Source: Artemia franciscana
Taxonomy: Eukaryota > Arthropoda > Branchiopoda > Anostraca > Artemiidae
Length of the DNA: 64,000 bases
Assembly (NCBI RefSeq): GCF_032884065.1
Contig: NC_088868.1
Span: 35,738,890 to 35,802,889, forward strand
Direction: 5' to 3'
This document shows positions 60,176 to 64,000 of the stretch, piece by piece. Under the pieces are notes generated by a model. The model worked only from the letters and a program-made list of their open reading frames with translations. It was not told the origin of the DNA and ran no database searches. Each line of letters begins with the position of its first letter. The stretch's first letter is position 1. Position numbers and translations under genes: made by a program.

Positions 60176-60925
60176 CATTTTAACCCATTGGGGGATTATC
60201 CACCAATAGTCTTACAGTTTGATCAAGAATATCACATACTGCAGACATTTCTAGGTAAAAGTCATAATGCTTCCTTGTTATTGGAACTCCCATAGTAAAA
60301 TATACAAGAGCCAAAGCTATTTTTTACTTCATGTGAGGCTGATTGCTTTAATTAAGTGTCCTCGTTGGACAAGATTTTTCTTGCCAAAAATATATCTACT
60401 ACTTTCCGCGAAAATTGTACCGGTCCTGTATCTCCTGTATCCTTCTGTAGGTTTTTCACAGATTGAATAGTCTCAAGTTCAGTTATTCAACAATAAATCT
60501 ACAAGGAAACTACTTTTCCATACTCTCCGAATTAAGGCTTAATAGCCAGGAAGGAAAAAAAATAAAAAATATAAGAAACACACCAAAAAAATAAAAATCC
60601 GATCTGCCATCTAAAAAATCCCCAAAATCTCTAATTAGGCAGAAAAGTAACGCAAGATTTCAAACCAATATGAATGTGAATTATATTTTATACTTATATT
60701 TAATTTATATATATTATAATTATATATGGGGTTTGGCCCTCCTCCTCCTGAATTTTTTTACTCGTAAAACCTAACCAAAGTGCATATAAACACAATTTTA
60801 GTGCGTTTTAAAGTGTTTTTTTTTTACCCCCAACAAAATCCTGAATACACCTTTGTTCGTATTGCAGAGGAGACTTTCCCTGACAGCGAAAAAATAGGTT
60901 CCACTAGTTATATGTTGAAATTAAA

Positions 60926-62624
60926 TAAAAAAAACTAGTGTTTAAGACTGAAAGTAAGGAGCGATATTAAAACTTAAAACGGACAGAAATTACTCCGTAA
61001 ATGAAATGGGTTGTCCCCTCCGCAATCCCTCGCTCTATACGCTAAAGTTTTTAATTGTTTTAAAAAGTAGAATTGTGGCAAAGAGTCAAACTTTAGCGTA
61101 AAGAGCAAGGGATTGCGGAGGGGACAACCCATTTCATATACGAAGTAATTTCAGTCTGTTTTAAGTTTTAATATCGCTCCTTACTTTCAGTTTAAAAAAC
61201 TTTTTTTTTTATTTAATTTCTGAATGTTTTTGAATTAATGCATTTTTGATTTTGGCTCTCCGCACATTAATTAGTAAAATGAAATTTGCATATTAATTTT
61301 TTTTTGGCTAAACGGCTTTCTCTTAGTTTTGATCAGACGATTTTGAGAAATAAGGGGTGGCGAAGGAGGCCTAGTTGCCCTCCAATTTTTCGCTTACTTA
61401 AAAAGGCAACTAGAACTTTTAATTTTTAACGAAAGTTTTTATTAGTAAAAAATATACGTAACTTAAGAATTAACTTACTTAACAAACTTTTATGCTCTTA
61501 CATTTTTTATTATGTATATGAGGGGGTTTGTCTCCTCGTTAATACCTCGCCTTTTACACTAAATCTTAAGTTTTGTCCCAATTCTTTAAGAATGACCCCT
61601 GAATCAGAAAGGCCGTGGAATAAATAGTTGAAATTACTAAAAACACTTAGTATAAAGAGCAAGGTATTTATCTCCTCCTAAATACTTCGCTCTTTATGCT
61701 AAAGTATTTTTAGAACCCCTCATATGCGTAATAATCTCTGTTAGTTTTAAGTTTTAATGCTACTCTTTACTTTCAGTTGAAAAACTCTTTCGTGTTTATA
61801 TTTTCATTGTTTTTTTTATAGTAATGCTAGAAAATCCCGCGCCCTTTTCATTGAATTTCTCTTCCTCATGACATGTTCCTCCAAGAGAAGATCCTCCCAC
61901 ATAGCCTCCCCTCAACCCCACCCCAAACCAAAAAAATCCCCCTGAAAACGTCTGTACACTTCCCAATAACATTACTGTATGTAAACACTGGACAAAGTTT
62001 GTAACTTGCAGCCCCTCCCCCAGGGACTGTGGGAGTGAGTCATTCCAAAGACATAGTTAATATAGTTTTCGACTGTGCGGAACAAAATGGCTATCTTAAA
62101 ATTTGGATCCGTTGACTTTGGGAAAAAATGAGCGTGGGAGGGGTGCCCTCCAATTTTTTGGTCACTTAAAAAGGGCACTAGAACTTTTCATTTCCGTTAG
62201 AATGAGCCCTCTTGCGAGATTTTAGGACCATTTGGTCGATACGATGACCCCTGGGAAAAAAACAAAAAAACACGCACCCGTGATCTGTCTTCTGGCAAAA
62301 AATACGAAATTCCACATTTTTGTAGATAGGAGCTTGAAATTTATGTTATAGGGTTCTCTTATATGCTGAACACAATGGTGTCATTTTAAGATTCTATGAC
62401 TTTTAGGGGGCGTTTTCCCCTATTTCCCAAAATAAGGCAAATATTCTCAGGTTCGTAACTTTTGGTGACAAAGATTAAACATGATGAAACTTATATATCT
62501 AGAATCAGCATGAAAATTCGATTCTTTTGATGTATCTTTTAGCATCAAACTTCTGTTTTTTAGAGTTTCGTTTATTATTGAGCCGGGTCGCTCCTTACTA
62601 CAGTTTGTTACCACGAACTGTTTG
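60926..62624 (+). repeat. Family A, near-complete copy B
   Basis: Same layout and length class as copy A (1,699 bp). The foldback has arms at about 60,935-61,047 and 61,091-61,200. The AT-rich section, 'cccctcccccagggactgtg' module and 'cgcacccgtgatctgtcttc' module follow, and the terminal hairpin 'gttaccacgaactgtttg' closes it. No clear target duplication is visible. No open frame of its own; the minus frame at 61,972-62,178 parallels one at 38,336-38,551 only because both are family A. Confidence 0.85.
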
Positions 62625-62953
62625 AAAATATATAAACAAACTACCTAACATAATTTTAGCTCCTGTATCCTTATCCTAGAAAGTCCTTCACTCCGTTTTT
62701 AGATTTTAGACGATGATCCTTATGGTTCTGTGGGTTTTTACGATAGGTTAGTGTGAAAGATTACGCTCAACGTACCGTAGCTTCACCCCTTTGCATTAGA
62801 AATGTTGCATGTAGTGTGAAAACTGCTTAAGCCATAGCTGATTATACGGTTAAGATCTTGACCAGGGTTTTTTGTCCCCAAACATGCTTTATTTTTTGCT
62901 TGACTCAGGATTTGTATTTACTAAAAGAGAGTTTCAGTTACTATCAATAGCAT

Positions 62954-63885
62954 CAAACAGTTCGTGGTAACGAACCGTAAGTAAGAAGCGACGCGGTTCA
63001 ATAGTAACCGAAACTCTAAAATACAGAATTTTGATATCAACAGTTATATCAAAAGAATCGACTTATTATATTGATTTCAAATATATAAGATGCGTTAAGT
63101 TTAGTATTAACGATCAACAGCTACGATCCTGAGAAAATTTGTTGGATTTTCGAAAAAAAGGGGAAAATCCCTCCTAAGAGTCAAGGGACCTTAATGAAAA
63201 TTACATCAATTTTTCACAGAAGACAGATCCTGGATGTGTGTTGATTTTTTTTTCCAGGGATCATCGCATCGAACCAATAGTCTATCAGGAGAATCAGGAA
63301 AAGGCTTATTCAAATGAAAATTAAAACTTATAGTGTCCGTTTCAGTGACCAAAAATATTGGAGGGCAACTTGCCCACCTCCCGCGCCCCCTTTTCCCAAA
63401 ATTCATCCGATCAAAATTTTGTGATAGCCATTTTGTTCAGCATAGTAAAAAGTCCAAAAACTACGCCTTTTCCATGGGGAGGGAAATTTTCTCGGATTGG
63501 GCTCTTCGGGTGGAATTTTATGCTGAGGGAATTTGCCAAAATTCCTATACAGAATTCTTTTTATTTGTTTTACTTTCTCTTTGCCGACTCAATGTTACGT
63601 TTCGAAAACTTATGGGTAATTTTCCAAGATAAAATTTTCACCGGGATTGAATTGTCTAGAGGATCTTTTCGTGGCAATGGGGATATTCTTCCGTGGTGGA
63701 GCCAGATTTCTCAGTATTATTTTAAAAACCACCAGAATTTAAATAAAAAAAAAGTTTTTCCGACTCAAAGTAAGGAACAACATTATTTTTCAAGTCGAAC
63801 AGAAATTATTATATATAAGAAGGGGACTGTTCCCTCCTCAAGGCCTTGCTCTTTATGCTAAAGTTTGAGTGTTGTCCCAATTCTT
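62954..63885 (-). repeat. Family A, reverse copy
   Basis: Starts with 'caaacagttcgtggtaacga', then 'gcggttcaatagtaaccg', the reversed modules, and ends in one foldback arm at about 63,750-63,870. The 167-residue plus frame at 63,358-63,861, the longest near here, is repeat text. Confidence 0.8.
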
Positions 63886-64000
63886 TAATAAATAATAAAT
63901 AATTTATTTATAACCCACTGATATAAATGAGTATAAAAATAATGAATATAAAAATAATGAATGAATAATGAAGTAACCTGAGTATAAATAAATAATAACT

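Noticed and set aside
63358-63861. The 167-residue frame, one of the longest in the window
   Set aside because: It lies wholly in a reverse copy of family A, and other copies of the same text are full of stops.

Overview
The window looks like intergenic-rich nuclear DNA of an arthropod. It is AT-rich, full of dispersed and tandem repeats, and carries small spliced genes for secreted proteins with GT-AG introns and AATAAA signals. A crustacean such as the brine shrimp Artemia would fit the repeat landscape, but that is an inference. No rRNA, ordinary tRNA gene, CRISPR or bacterial-style operon is seen.

Three genes can be supported, all for small secreted proteins without a family I recognise. 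Gene 1 (minus, 18,292-20,026, with a possible first exon at 24,235) encodes a short acidic repeat domain followed by a Gly/Tyr-rich tail. Gene 2 (plus, 41,549-42,294, probably ending at 42,560) encodes a His/Lys/Pro-rich domain, a Lys-Arg site and a Gly/Phe/His-rich tail. Gene 3 (minus, 53,491-56,936) can be assembled completely as three exons encoding 177 residues. In all three the main exon opens at a phase-0 acceptor with the signal-peptide core and closes at a phase-2 GTAAGT donor. An unspliced second intron therefore gives an immediate in-frame stop. Genes 1 and 2 resemble extracellular structural proteins such as cuticle or egg-shell components. That is an inference from composition only.

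The rest is mostly repeats. A non-coding element of about 1.7 kb, here called family A, has a foldback of two 113-bp arms at one end and a small hairpin at the other. It is present in two near-complete copies (37,279-39,019 and 60,926-62,624) and many fragments, often nested. Other elements are LINE 3' ends (1-150, 28,505-28,760, 42,700-43,610), tRNA-derived SINEs (about 775, 17,720, 33,895 and 58,120), a hAT-like miniature transposon (49,438-49,661), another miniature transposon with perfect 8-bp target duplications (10,932-11,238), and several smaller families.

Tandem arrays include a large inverted array of a roughly 285-bp unit (29,160-33,170), a roughly 115-bp array (27,120-27,840), a 180-bp GTA-rich array (48,830-50,640) and long (TA)n runs. 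The stretches 890-2,500, 4,320-6,900, 15,800-16,970, 24,500-25,355, 35,100-36,030, 39,640-40,360, 43,620-44,880, 47,240-48,820 and 56,940-58,100 hold nothing I can name with confidence.
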